From Branchiostoma floridae (Eukaryota > Chordata > Leptocardii > Amphioxiformes > Branchiostomatidae): 64,000 nucleotides of DNA. Positions 36,601 through 43,759 of this stretch are shown here, piece after piece. A program made the translations under genes and the position numbers. The notes beneath the pieces were generated by a model, which did not search any database, was not told where the DNA came from, and saw only the letters and a program-made list of their open reading frames with translations. The stretch covers positions 8,971,470 through 9,035,469 of the forward strand of contig NC_049983.1 in assembly GCF_000003815.2 (NCBI RefSeq), read 5' to 3'. The first letter of the stretch is position 1. Each line of letters starts with the position of its first letter.

Positions 36601-39600
36601 AGTTGTCTCACCTGCGTTGATGTCATCTATCTGTTCACAGGTACCTCCACTGTTGTCACCCTACCTGAGTCAGCCTATGACATCACCATCTCATCTGCGG
36701 TACCCCTAGGAGAGATGTCTCGCAATCTTGTTGGTAAGACTTTCCTCAAGCAAACTTATTATTAGATCTTACAAATTTAGCAGCTTGCAGTTGACTTTTA
36801 AACTGTTCTTCAGTAGTTTCCTTTCAAACTGCGCATAACCAAGCTGTAAACATCGCTGCCTTATATGATTAGCAATTTAAAGATTTCACTATTCTATCCG
36901 GTATTGAAGATTTTTTGTATATCATAACTGTAGGCCTGGAGGCAGATGGGGAGAGACCACTTCGGCCCAATGCTGGACTGCACTACTTCTTCTACGGGGG
37001 TGCTGGCTGGAAAACCACACAGTACAACAACCTAAAACTCCTGTTTGAGGCAAAGGGGCCGCTGACAAAGCCTGTAGAAGTCACTGTAAGTGAGATCTTT
37101 CTTGTATCATTTTCTGTCATCATGGTAAATCGAGGTTTCAACAGTAGACAACCATGATGAGATTGCAAACATTAAATTTTGCACTGCATTGGTCACTAAT
37201 GCACACATATTATGTACCAGAGAATACAAAGTTCTATTCTATCTCTCTGATGATGATTCTGATAATGGACTATGACATGTTTCTCCACAGATGGTCCACT
37301 ATACAGGCATCTCTATGGACAATAAGGGAATCACCTACAAGTTTAATGTGCTAAAAGGTAAGCATTCTGACCCCTTGTAGGTTGTTCTCTTGGAATCATT
37401 GGATTTAATAGTGAGCTATTATAAGGTCTGATTGTGTACGATCATTTGAATTTAAAAAATCCATGCTGCTATTTCAAATATAGAGTGACCTAGTTGATGA
37501 ATGATTGCTTTTTTCCTTGTTTAGGAAAAGAGAGTCACATCCAGAGAAAATCACAGAGACAGACAATGAAAACAAGAAGTGATCCCAGCCCGACCACAGA
37601 ACCCACGGAGCTGTATGTCTGGGTTACTGAGGAAGGGGAATGTTCCAAAGACTGTGCTGGAGGTATGTCAATCTTCTTTCAACAAAACTTTACAGACAAG
37701 AGAGTTTTGAAAATTAAACTCTTAATGCTGCTGTCAAACCTGTAATGCTACACGTACATAATGTAGTTCACCGTGGGGTAACCTATGTCTGTTGTTTTAA
37801 AAACGTCATTCAGGGATACCAAGTGGAAAAATCTCCATTGACTTGATATCCCTAGATACGTTGTTTTTACTTAAAATAGATTAGGTTACCCCATGGATAA
37901 AGGTAAACCAGCGTTACCGGCCCTGCATTAGGTCTACCTGTCCATAGTAACCATATTTCCTTGGAATATTTTCCCGATTGATCAAAAAAGTTTTGTGCAT
38001 CGCAACGACCACTGTCTATGCTTTTACTGATATATTACATGTAAACTTGAGTGTCAGCGAGTGCATATATATTATAACATTATATATAGACATTTCATAC
38101 CACAAACAGTTACAGTAAGGGCAGAAAGAGTAGAGATTAAGATAATGATTGCTGATTTTATTGTTCCAGGTACTAAATCAGTGACACTGTTCTGCCAGAG
38201 AAGTGATACAGGGTACGTGGTGGGGAATCAGTACTGTCAGCACCTGCAGAAGCCACATGAAGAACGCAGAATACCCTGTAACCTAGACCCCTGTCCTGTC
38301 AGGTGAGAAAACACTATTCTGACTAGCTGCTAAATGTAGCTCTACACACTCATGATCAGTCAAACCCAGTCAGATACATCCAATTCTACTTAGTCAAGTC
38401 TCTCTGCCAACCATCTAACCCAATTGCAAGTCAGATACATCCAATTTTACAAAGTCAAGTCTCTCTGCCAACCAACTGTCCAACCCAAGTCAGATACGTC
38501 CAATTTTGCCTAGTCTTTCTGACGACCAACTGTCTAACTCAAGTCAGATACATCCAGTTTACAAAGTCAAATCCCTCTGCCAACCGTCTAACCCAACCAA
38601 CCTCTTTTCCACAGTGCCTTGAGTGATTGTTGATACCAAATTTGACTGCACATTTAGCTCGAACATTAACTTTCTTTAAACTTAAACATGAACTTTCTTT
38701 AAACATAGAACACTAACCCTGACCGCAAAACAACCTGGTGCAATCTTACTTCTTTCAACTTTAACTAGAAGTGCACAGATTTCTTGAATGCCAGCCATGA
38801 ATCTCTCTGATCTCAAGCCATTATAAGTCTTCATCTTAGGTATAAACATTACATTGTACATATTTTGTCAACCCATGTCTTTCTTGATCTCAGCCATTTG
38901 GACCTGAATACTATCCAGACAGTACAAATTCTGTGATGTTGGCCATGAAGCAATCTTGCATGACCTGAGCCATTTTTACCCTGAAAAGTTATGTTACAAT
39001 TACAAGTACATGACAGTGTACATATTTCTTCAACCCTGGCCAAGAAACTGTCTTGTTTGATGTAAGCCTTTTCAACCTTACGCCCACCCTTAAGCATTCT
39101 CTCCATCCCCACAAGGAATTACAGAGGGTTAGATGAAGTATGGCTAAATATAGCACCTTGTAGATTTTTAACTGTAATGTTATTGTATCTCCTTAGTTAC
39201 GACATTGGGACGACCAAATTCCAATCAATGTCACTAGCTTGAGGCTTTTCTGGCACGACTGATGTTCTATTTGTAACGACATTGGGGAGCTAATTCCTTA
39301 ACAATGTCAAGGACCTTCTATATAACACCATGGTACAAATTAAAGTAGTACTGCAATAGTAACTGTACTATGTATTAAGAAAAACTGCTGGCAGATACAG
39401 TTAGATCAGTACAGTTGATTACGTCAGCAGTGTCAAAGTCAAAAGTGGACTGTTCTGTCCGTTTGTGGCACCCTTGCCGAGTAACCAGTAAGTGGTTTTG
39501 TAGACTGGCGGTTCGTAGATGGGTGCTAGATTTTTAAAGACAGTACATGTATGTCACTACATTGCAGCACTGAAAATGCATTTAAAGTCACGGGATGATG

Positions 39601-40694
39601 CTACTGCAAACCCAAAACCACAGCAAACACTCCATTTTTCCGCTACCGCAAAATCAAATCCCGGCAAATTTAATGCATTTAAAGTAATTTAACGTAACTG
39701 TCATTTATGAGAAAGGTTAAAGGAGTTGAACACACACCACTTCCAGTAGACAAGAGTTCTGATGTAGTTGCCTTGTATTGCTGTAGAAATGGACACACCA
39801 AAAGGTGTGGAAATGATCGCAACTTTTTCTAAACTGCCATTTCGTTTCATTTCCAGATGGAGGGTGGGCACGTGGGGCGAGTGTTCGAGAACGTGCGGGG
39901 AGGGCGTGATGGTGAGGTCGTTGACCTGTACCAGAGAGGTGTCTGAGGGCACGTGGGAGGATCTGGACCAGACCTACTGTGATCACGTCAGCAGACCCAC
40001 CGACAGATACGAGTGCAATATCGAAGACTGTGGTGAGTAGATACAGAATAAAATTGTAGTGGAGACCTTTCCAAACTCTTCAGTTCCATTGCAAAATCTA
40101 CTCTTAACTTGTTGCTAGAGCACAATCTCTCAAGACCTTCCCCAACCCTTTGCCCGACTCATTTGTTCCTATCAAATTTTACTCTCACAAAGCAAGCACT
40201 TAGAATCTGAATCACATTTTTGGTATGGTATTTTTCTCTTTTCCGTGCTGTTGCAGTTAGCAACATTTATTACATGCATTATATATAACGTTATGTGTAT
40301 AAGCAATGGAAGGATGGGAAGATGACAACCTCCACAAAATAACATTACAATATGACAACAAATGGTACAAATAAATTTTCAGACTCAAAACATGCAACGT
40401 AGCACCCCATGGCATTCCAAACTAGAACAGTTTCAACTCTAATTTCAAAATTGATTCTAATCATCCTGCTCAAGTGCCATTAAATGTAGCTACAGAATTT
40501 TTACACTTCACATCATAACAAAAGATAGTTGAAATGTCATATTAATTGACACAGATTGACACATACTTACAAATATCCTTTCCTTCCACTCTCCTGCAGT
40601 GGACAGTAAGAAGCAGAAGGCCAAGACTGTCAGCCCCCGACTCAGCTACTGGATGCGAGCCCTACAGAAGCTGAGATCAACGTCATCGTCATGA
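18560..40694 (+). CDS. ADAMTS metalloproteinase with duplicated TSP1-Cys-rich-spacer cassette (whole gene, 32 exons)
   Basis: Secreted zinc endopeptidase of the reprolysin (M12B) family, expected to act on extracellular-matrix substrates. The 32 exons total 3861 nt (1286 residues), all phases agree and every intron is GT-AG. Domains: signal peptide 1-23; prodomain to a furin site RRTKR ending at residue 225; catalytic domain from [12 protein letters not shown] (241-252) with zinc motif HEIGHNLGMRHD (404-415) and Met-turn FIMA (Met428); disintegrin-like ~449-545; TSP1-1 ~557-614; Cys-rich/spacer-1 ~620-836; TSP1-2 ~838-894; Cys-rich/spacer-2 ~897-1107; TSP1-3 ~1133-1196; TSP1-4 ~1197-1256; 30-residue tail. 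No PLAC domain is seen. By eye the catalytic to Cys-rich part is closest to ADAMTS6/10, but the subfamily is unassigned. The second cassette is not part of any ADAMTS layout I know. The least certain joins are exons 1 and 2. Confidence 0.93.
19211..19345 (+). repeat. 41-bp tandem repeat in ADAMTS intron 1
   Basis: About three units built from AATACCGAAAAGAACCAA and AATACCGAAAACAGCCTCC, continuing into shorter TACCGAAAA repeats to ~19365. No coding role. Confidence 0.75.
19638..19732. mobile_element. Fold-back (long hairpin) element in ADAMTS intron 1
   Basis: The left arm 19638-19676 (AGCGGGGATCGTCACATCTT...) and right arm 19694-19732 (...AAGATGTGACGATCCCCGCT) are inverted copies with about two mismatches and a 17-base loop. 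Likely a MITE. A transcribed copy would fold into a near-perfect hairpin. Confidence 0.75.
21208..21434. mobile_element. MITE, CTCCAAGCAGA family, copy 2 (ADAMTS intron 1)
   Basis: The ends ACTCTCCAAGCAGAGTCTAG and CTAACCTATGCTTGGAGAGT are imperfect inverted copies enclosing ~190 bp. Solo right-end fragments of the same family occur at about 20428-20450 and 20805-20824. Confidence 0.6.
22998..23079 (+). CDS. ADAMTS exon 2: start of prodomain
   Basis: Acceptor TTCTCCCTATAG, donor GTGAGT at 23080. It encodes [16 protein letters not shown] and [11 protein letters not shown], then one base that completes Ile with exon 3 ([13 protein letters not shown]). The phase fit with both neighbours supports it, although the exon is short. 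Confidence 0.7.
23732..24030 (+). CDS. ADAMTS exon 3: prodomain
   Basis: 299 nt with acceptor CTTCTACTTCAG and donor GTACGT. It encodes [53 protein letters not shown] and NGL, the classic ADAMTS/ADAM prodomain pattern ending in a 'CFYxGxVxG...S.ALSTCxGL'-type motif. Confidence 0.92.
24300..24483 (+). CDS. ADAMTS exon 4: prodomain, second half
   Basis: 184 nt after acceptor TTCTCTGCTGCAG. It starts [18 protein letters not shown], which continues exon 3's NGL in the usual prodomain pattern, and later has GKPHIVYRR. It ends in phase 1 at GTACCT. Confidence 0.9.
24940..25154 (+). CDS. ADAMTS exon 5: furin site and start of catalytic domain
   Basis: 215 nt after acceptor TTCTTTCTCACAG. It encodes [13 protein letters not shown], with the proprotein-convertase site RRTKR, then [20 protein letters not shown] and TYYLSVINT, the first strand and helix of the reprolysin domain. 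The usual 'VVAD' is here ALFVD. Donor GTAAGA. Confidence 0.92.
25858..25941 (+). CDS. ADAMTS exon 6: catalytic domain
   Basis: 84 nt, phase 0 on both sides. It encodes [20 protein letters not shown] and LRIIEGNE, the family's 'ly.d.siG..I...vvrlillE.e' segment. Donor GTGAGA. Confidence 0.9.
26262..26560 (+). repeat. Degenerate tandem repeat in ADAMTS intron 6
   Basis: About five units of 46-60 bp with CACAAGACAATCATAAGGCA, TTTTTGAGTAATTGATATC and TTAATCTTAAGACA in constant order. AT-rich and non-coding. Confidence 0.7.
26735..26880 (+). CDS. ADAMTS exon 7: catalytic domain
   Basis: 146 nt after GTATTTTTTCACAG. It encodes [13 protein letters not shown] and then [15 protein letters not shown], corresponding to the conserved 'L..FC.WQ...N......HWD.A.f.Tr' stretch of ADAMTS proteins. 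Ends in phase 2. Confidence 0.92.
26891..27310 (+). repeat. ~85-bp tandem repeat in ADAMTS intron 7
   Basis: TTTTCTGCATGGAACCAATT and close variants recur near 26921, 27007, 27091, 27173 and 27251. A second duplication of ~128 bp (GACACTTGGCACTGTGACC) follows at 27370-27560. Confidence 0.7.
27709..27749 (+). CDS. ADAMTS exon 8: 41-nt microexon of the catalytic domain
   Basis: Needed for frame: exon 7 ends in phase 2 and exon 9 starts in phase 1. It encodes [13 protein letters not shown], giving the conserved paired cysteines before '.GMAPVSGMC'. Acceptor CTCTCAATACAG, donor GTATGT. Confidence 0.88.
28114..28219 (+). CDS. ADAMTS exon 9: active-site exon
   Basis: 106 nt encoding [34 protein letters not shown] and the first two bases of Asn. 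The HEIGH part of the zinc motif, with catalytic Glu405, is intact, so the enzyme is predicted to be active. Donor GTGAGT. Confidence 0.95.
28603..28731 (+). CDS. ADAMTS exon 10: third zinc ligand and Met-turn
   Basis: 129 nt that complete [13 protein letters not shown] (third zinc His414 and following Asp415), the Met-turn [12 protein letters not shown] and [15 protein letters not shown] at the end of the catalytic domain. Phase 2 at donor GTAAGT. Confidence 0.95.
29180..29245 (+). repeat. tRNA-like SINE head in ADAMTS intron 10
   Basis: A B-box-like GGGTTTGATTCTC within GGTAGGAGGTCTGGG... resembles the heads of the SINE copies elsewhere in the window. No body is clearly preserved, so this is a weak call. 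Confidence 0.35.
29423..29582 (+). CDS. ADAMTS exon 11: disintegrin-like domain
   Basis: 160 nt after TTCTTCTTCCAG. It encodes [19 protein letters not shown] and [20 protein letters not shown], the standard disintegrin-like opening ('C L.D.P.....LPG..Y.a..QC...fG'). Donor GTGAGC at 29583, phase 0. Confidence 0.93.
29745..29890 (+). repeat. Dispersed repeat in ADAMTS intron 11 (copy in GRIP at 48950)
   Basis: CTGTTATATACTTTGCCTGA, CTGCAGGCCGATTTGAGC and TTTCATGAATA recur in the same order and orientation at 48950-49070. Class unknown. Confidence 0.65.
30046..30144 (+). CDS. ADAMTS exon 12: disintegrin-like domain
   Basis: 99 nt, phase 0 on both sides. It encodes [18 protein letters not shown] and [15 protein letters not shown], matching the 'C..LwC........paaeGT.Cg..kWC' region. 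A longer overlapping frame here is not the coding one. Confidence 0.92.
30557..30770. mobile_element. MITE-like element, GGTAACCTA family, in ADAMTS intron 12
   Basis: The left side (TTAACGCTAGTTAACCTTTA, AAGGTAACCTATA) and right side (TATAGGTTACCCC, AAAGGTGAACTAGCGTTACC) are inverted copies about 45 bp long. A second copy is in intron 29 (37765-37918). Confidence 0.6.
30836..30990 (+). CDS. ADAMTS exon 13: end of disintegrin-like domain and central TSP1
   Basis: 155 nt. It opens [11 protein letters not shown], then [20 protein letters not shown] and [14 protein letters not shown], a TSP1 repeat that keeps its cysteines but lacks the usual WxxWxxW tryptophan ladder. It begins cassette 1. Donor GTAAGT, phase 2. 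Confidence 0.93.
31092..31267. mobile_element. MITE, CTCCAAGCAGA family relative, in ADAMTS intron 13
   Basis: The ends TTAATCTCCAAGCAGAT and ATCTGACTGGAGATTA, with inner arms GCATAAGATAGTATCAAAAG and TTTTGATACTATCTTATGC, give ~50 bp inverted repeats around an 80-bp centre. Confidence 0.6.
31478..31541 (+). CDS. ADAMTS exon 14: central TSP1, second part
   Basis: 64 nt encoding [19 protein letters not shown] and TQ. Length, phases and content (PANGGR.C) equal exon 22 of the second cassette. Confidence 0.92.
32027..32129 (+). CDS. ADAMTS exon 15: end of TSP1, start of Cys-rich domain 1
   Basis: 103 nt encoding [20 protein letters not shown] and [14 protein letters not shown]. The 'R..QC' turn marks the start of the Cys-rich domain. 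Counterpart: exon 23 (94 nt, same phases). Confidence 0.9.
32454..32578 (+). CDS. ADAMTS exon 16: Cys-rich domain 1
   Basis: 125 nt encoding [33 protein letters not shown] and VGGACK, the 'C.l.C.........v.DGT.C.....dvCi.G.C' signature. Counterpart: exon 24, also 125 nt. Confidence 0.93.
33053..33176 (+). CDS. ADAMTS exon 17: end of Cys-rich 1, start of spacer 1
   Basis: 124 nt encoding [35 protein letters not shown], the highly conserved 'vGCD...gS....D.CGvC.GdgStC' motif. Counterpart: exon 25 (118 nt). Confidence 0.94.
33472..33561 (+). CDS. ADAMTS exon 18: spacer domain 1
   Basis: 90 nt encoding [29 protein letters not shown], the 'v..IP.GA..I.i.e' start of the ADAMTS spacer. Counterpart: exon 26 (93 nt). 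Confidence 0.9.
33799..33895 (+). pseudogene. Pseudo-exon copy of exon 24 in intron 18
   Basis: GTCCCTGACAGAAAGCCATG is followed by TAGCACCAAGGCCAGCAGCA and, further on, GTGAAGTGTGAAACTGCTC. This matches the third, truncated copy in intron 24 including its intronic tail (GTGAAGTGTGAAACTGCTC at 36197), so a piece of intron 24 was copied about 2.3 kb upstream. Confidence 0.8.
34041..34192 (+). CDS. ADAMTS exon 19: spacer domain 1
   Basis: 152 nt encoding [40 protein letters not shown] and GLTIQ. Counterpart: exon 27, also 152 nt, with [10 protein letters not shown] at the equivalent place. Confidence 0.92.
34386..34467 (+). CDS. ADAMTS exon 20: end of spacer 1
   Basis: 82 nt encoding [20 protein letters not shown] and HLPVFGR, the 'i.Y.f..p' close of the spacer. 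Counterpart: exon 28 (67 nt, ending YKFNVLK). Confidence 0.9.
34650..34746 (+). CDS. ADAMTS exon 21: TSP1-2, start of second cassette
   Basis: 97 nt encoding [20 protein letters not shown] and [11 protein letters not shown]. The DGGWS...C..TCGTGV..G pattern parallels exon 13. WSEPEW retains a WxxW-like arrangement. Confidence 0.93.
34964..35027 (+). CDS. ADAMTS exon 22: TSP1-2, second part
   Basis: 64 nt encoding [20 protein letters not shown] and E. It is identical in length and phase to exon 14, and PANGGR is shared. Confidence 0.92.
35275..35368 (+). CDS. ADAMTS exon 23: end of TSP1-2, start of Cys-rich domain 2
   Basis: 94 nt encoding [20 protein letters not shown] and [11 protein letters not shown]. 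It parallels exon 15 with a net three-codon deletion. Confidence 0.9.
35572..35696 (+). CDS. ADAMTS exon 24: Cys-rich domain 2
   Basis: 125 nt encoding [35 protein letters not shown] and CK. It has the same length and cysteine spacing as exon 16. Its 3' half has been copied several times into the following intron and once into intron 18. Confidence 0.93.
35697..36170 (+). pseudogene. Pseudo-exon copies of exon 24 in intron 24
   Basis: The last ~63 nt of exon 24 plus ~100 nt of following intron are repeated in tandem. The exon-like parts are at 35784-35832 (donor GTTAGG), 35936-35983 (donor GTGAGG) and 36133-36160 (truncated). Each retains TAGCACCAAGGACAGCAGCA. None carries the 5' half of the exon or an acceptor, so they are not usable as whole exons. 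Confidence 0.85.
36268..36385 (+). CDS. ADAMTS exon 25: end of Cys-rich 2, start of spacer 2
   Basis: 118 nt encoding [38 protein letters not shown]. The VGCDGxFGSSAxxDxCGVC core is nearly identical to exon 17. Confidence 0.94.
36641..36733 (+). CDS. ADAMTS exon 26: spacer domain 2
   Basis: 93 nt encoding [20 protein letters not shown] and [10 protein letters not shown]. Counterpart of exon 18 (YDIRIS / YDITIS). Confidence 0.91.
36934..37085 (+). CDS. ADAMTS exon 27: spacer domain 2
   Basis: 152 nt encoding [40 protein letters not shown] and VEVT. Same length and phases as exon 19. Confidence 0.92.
37291..37357 (+). CDS. ADAMTS exon 28: end of spacer 2
   Basis: 67 nt encoding [20 protein letters not shown] and [10 protein letters not shown] is the typical closing strand of an ADAMTS spacer, confirming that this second spacer is complete. 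Confidence 0.91.
37525..37662 (+). CDS. ADAMTS exon 29: linker and start of TSP1-3
   Basis: 138 nt: a basic, Ser/Thr-rich linker ([17 protein letters not shown]) followed by [19 protein letters not shown], a TSP1 opening with only one tryptophan. Donor GTATGT. Confidence 0.88.
37765..37918. mobile_element. MITE-like element, GGTAACCTA family, in ADAMTS intron 29
   Basis: It begins GTTCACCGTGGGGTAACCTA and ends TAGGTTACCCCATGGATAAA, GGTAAACCAGCGTTACC, inverted with respect to each other. Related to 30557-30770. Confidence 0.55.
38170..38302 (+). CDS. ADAMTS exon 30: TSP1-3
   Basis: 133 nt encoding [40 protein letters not shown] and PCPV, the second half of a TSP1 repeat ending C..DPCP. Confidence 0.9.
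38365..38605 (+). repeat. ~62-bp tandem repeat in ADAMTS intron 30
   Basis: Four diverged units with AGTCAGATACATCCAATTTT, AGTCAAGTCTCTCTGCCAAC and TCTAACCCAA. Non-coding. Confidence 0.75.
39420..39690. mobile_element. MITE-like element, family C, in ADAMTS intron 30
   Basis: It shares GGCACCCTTGCCGAGTAACC, AAATGCATTTAAAGT ends and ACCGCAAA-type units with the element at 3586-3942. More diverged, with uncertain borders. Confidence 0.45.
39857..40032 (+). CDS. ADAMTS exon 31: TSP1-4
   Basis: 176 nt encoding [31 protein letters not shown] and CNIEDC: a complete TSP1 repeat in one exon, with a WxxxxWxxCSxTCGxG start. Donor GTGAGT. Confidence 0.93.
40600..40694 (+). CDS. ADAMTS exon 32: C-terminal tail and stop
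   Basis: 95 nt after TCTCCTGCAG. It encodes a basic tail ([20 protein letters not shown], then [10 protein letters not shown]) and a TGA at 40692-40694. There is no further TSP1 or PLAC module downstream before the polyadenylation signals. Confidence 0.9.
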
Positions 40695-42616
40695 TACGTC
40701 ATCAACTACCTCATTGTCTCCTACTCCTTCAGGCAAATTTCTGTCTTGCTTGGGGTATTAAACGTTACCTGTATGTTTTATTTGTTTTTGTTTCAACCTC
40801 TTGAAGTTGTGTTCTGTATGTTGAAGAGAAGAGATAGGGAATTTTGTCCTCTTTTACTGTGAACATTGCCTAAAAGGAGTGACAGGGCGGGAAAATTTAA
40901 AGGTGTTCGCCCTTACATATATAACTGCCCTTTTGGGAATCCTGTATATTGCAGTCCATTGGAATAATGTATAAAATTCAAGAAGTTATAATTAAGATTA
41001 CAAAAACTAATGTGAAGCTATGCCCTTGATTCTAAAATATATGTAGAGTTTGAGTTTGCACAATGTTTGCAGCTTTTACTAACTACAGTCTACACAAACA
41101 ATTGTATGGCAAAAGATAAAGAACTCTACTGTTACCGATGCTAAAAACAGGTGCTAAAACTGGTGCTTGAATATATAATTGTAAAATTTACAATTGTACG
41201 CTGCAGATTGCTGTAAATTCCTTGTTTGACGGAATCATTTCTACAGTGGTTTGCGTGATGTTATTTTGCTGTATATCAACGCAGTCTCCAAATGTTGTGT
41301 ATTATTTCTTGATTAGATCAAGGAAGACGCAGCTATCAGAAACTTTCAACAGCAAGCCTCAATTTGAAAAAAATCCAATGTATAGAATATTTTGGCTCCA
41401 TTTTTTAGCTATTTTTCTTTTAAATTGTGAATATGATTCACAGCACAGTTGACTGGAACAAGGGAACATGCCCCGTACTACTCATGGGAACAAAGTTATA
41501 TATTCTGTAAAAATGACTTTAAGAAATCAAAATATTCCAAATTCATTACTTAAGGGAAATATGTAACGATAAGTGTACAGCTGGAATAAGGATATCAATA
41601 TTTTGAGGAAACACAAATTATTGATGAACAGAAAATGGTGCCATATGGCACCAAATTTATATTTGTTACCTTGGAATTTACTGTGTGAAAAGTTAATGAT
41701 TTTTTATACAGGAAAACTGTTTGAATCTTAACAATGGGATAATGTTTGATGTATATTACACCAGAGCATTCAAAACATCAACTGTATCACTGCAAAGGAA
41801 TGGAAAAATTATGATAGTTGAGGGTGTGGAAGGGAATTCTAGTAGTCTAGACTTGTTTAAAAGTGCGTAGCAAAATTTTGACTGTGGTAAAACCACACAT
41901 TGTACAGTTTCTCAACTTCATAATATTGACGATCAACCTTGTGGTTAACAATTTGTGTGAGGTTAAACTTTCTGCAAAACCCTTTCACACCCTCATAGCG
42001 GTTTGACAAGACGACAAGTCGATCTGGAAATTCCGGACTTCTGAGTGATTGTAGCTGATCAGATCTGTCGCTATACTAACGTTAGACTCTACCAACCGAG
42101 AGACGCCTTCTTGTGCGAGGCATCATTTCTTACATAACCGATGAGTGACTTTGAACCTGCCTAACTCCCCCCCCCCCCTAATTACAATGTAATAGGGAGA
42201 AATCGCCAAATATGGTAAACAGTATCCCTGATGTTGCTACTGGTTGAGCTCTTGCAATTGGTATTATTTTTTGATTGGAATGGTATTTATATATGGACTG
42301 TTACTATTGTATATAGTCATATTTTTGTACAAGAATAAAATCGTCGTAGTAGGGGCGAGGCGCCTACAGACTGGAGATTTTATATGTTGTTGCATTGGTA
42401 CAATGTAGGTTGTTGCTAAGTTATTTACCCTGAACTGTACTCTGTCATTTTTTGTAGTTACCTCTTATTTATTACCATGTCCATGGATGTAGCCAAGCTC
42501 TGTTACACAGGGAAGAAACCTTGTATAAATTGTGGGTGTTGTTTGAGTGTTTCTGTGTACAGCGAGTGATATAGAACATGCCCATAACATGACACTGTTA
42601 CTTGTAATATATCATT

Positions 42617-42634
42617 AATAAAATATCAAATAAA
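42617..42634 (+). terminator. ADAMTS polyadenylation signals
   Basis: Two AATAAA hexamers (42617-42622 and 42629-42634) are followed by a T-rich, GT-containing stretch, implying a 3'UTR of about 1.9 kb. Another AATAAA is at about 42335. Confidence 0.55.
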
Positions 42635-42640
42635 AGTTTT

Positions 42641-43088
42641 GTGTCTTTTCTTTAACAAGAACCTGTTTGAGTCACGTTATGTAAGTCTAGGGCCTGACTT
42701 TAAAAAAAAGTTACAAATTTTGATACTGCCACAACTTGAACACTTTAAAGAACCCACCACACATATCAAAAAGATTATATATTAGGGGTATTTCTTGGTA
42801 TGAGTGTTTCACCCTATCAAACTGGTTTTATGAAGCTTATAGTTACAAAGCTGGTATGTTATGGTTAATAGTTTAATGTGATACAAACTTTCCAGTTGTC
42901 ACTTGATTTGACCATAGGACTGTACTAACAGAGCCCCCTAACAGTTTGGTTGTGAACTGATTCAGCACTTGCAACAAGTGATTTACTCAACCTACCTGAC
43001 AATTCTGTTATTCTTCAAGAGAATGACTCTAACCACAGCTGCCCATAAACATCCTCTACTGGTTGTAAGTCCCAACTATGATAAGCTT
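42641..43088. other. Intergenic stretch after ADAMTS
   Basis: Nothing recognised between the ADAMTS polyadenylation signals and the MITE at 43089. Confidence 0.4.
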
Positions 43089-43208
43089 ATTCTCCAAGCA
43101 GATGTTAGATCATGGACATCTAGTAGTTAGTTGTGATCAGGATTTTTACTGGCTTGCTTCCCTCCCAGCCACTACTATCTCCGCGACCCAACATCTGCTT
43201 GGAGAATA
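43089..43208. mobile_element. MITE, CTCCAAGCAGA family, intergenic copy
   Basis: ATTCTCCAAGCAGATGTT and AACATCTGCTTGGAGAAT are perfect inverted termini over 18 bp enclosing about 85 bp. It is the cleanest copy of this family in the window. Confidence 0.75.
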
Positions 43209-43234
43209 TAATAAGATTCTGAAGTTCTGTTGGG

Positions 43235-43491
43235 CTTACTTAGCATAGAATGGCTAGGCTAGTGGATGCTGAGATCTGAAGGTCAAGTCAAGTTTGATTC
43301 CTGACACTCCTTGCTAGACGCTGTGTCCTAAGGGAAGGCACTTTATACAACTTTCCTCACTCCAAACAGGTGTGAAAATGGGTACTTTTGAGTTTGGTTG
43401 GGATATAGGGGAGGTAAATGGCAGTGGAAGAAGGGGAGTGGGCTCCGTCTTCCAGTATCGTGCCCTAGACACAGTGCATCACAACAAACTG
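43235..43491 (+). repeat. tRNA-derived SINE-like repeat, family B, copy 2
   Basis: The head carries GTTTGATTCC (B-box-like) and is followed by GGGAAGGCACTTTA, CAGGTGTGAAAATGGGTAC, GGGGAGGTAAATG and CGTGCCCTAGACACAG, the same order as at 8345-8610. Confidence 0.6.
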
Positions 43492-43751
43492 CCCTTACAG
43501 CTTCAAAAATGATATGGGACTACGAGTACCTTTACCTTTTAGGGCCAGGCTTAAAAAAATATTTTATTATATTATTTATAGGGCTTACTTCAGACAGAAC
43601 TTACTTGATTTATTTAAGTGTGTGAATAAGAATTATGCCAATATTAATAATCATGACTTTTACATGACATGATTGTACCTCTACGAGGTGCACATGCGTA
43701 TATACTTTCAAAAAAGGACAAGAACACCAAGTCGTAAAGAAATTATTTATC

Positions 43752-43757
43752 TTTATT
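43752..43757 (-). terminator. Candidate GRIP polyadenylation signal
   Basis: TTTATT on the + strand reads AATAAA on the GRIP strand. If used, the 3'UTR is about 3.1 kb. A nearer candidate is at 46407-46412. Sequence alone does not decide. Confidence 0.3.
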
Positions 43758-43759
43758 GT

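Noticed and set aside
34650..37357. Second cassette as a separate downstream ADAMTS-like gene
   Set aside because: No signal-peptide exon or stop codon separates the cassettes; exon 20 joins exon 21 in phase across a 182-bp intron.
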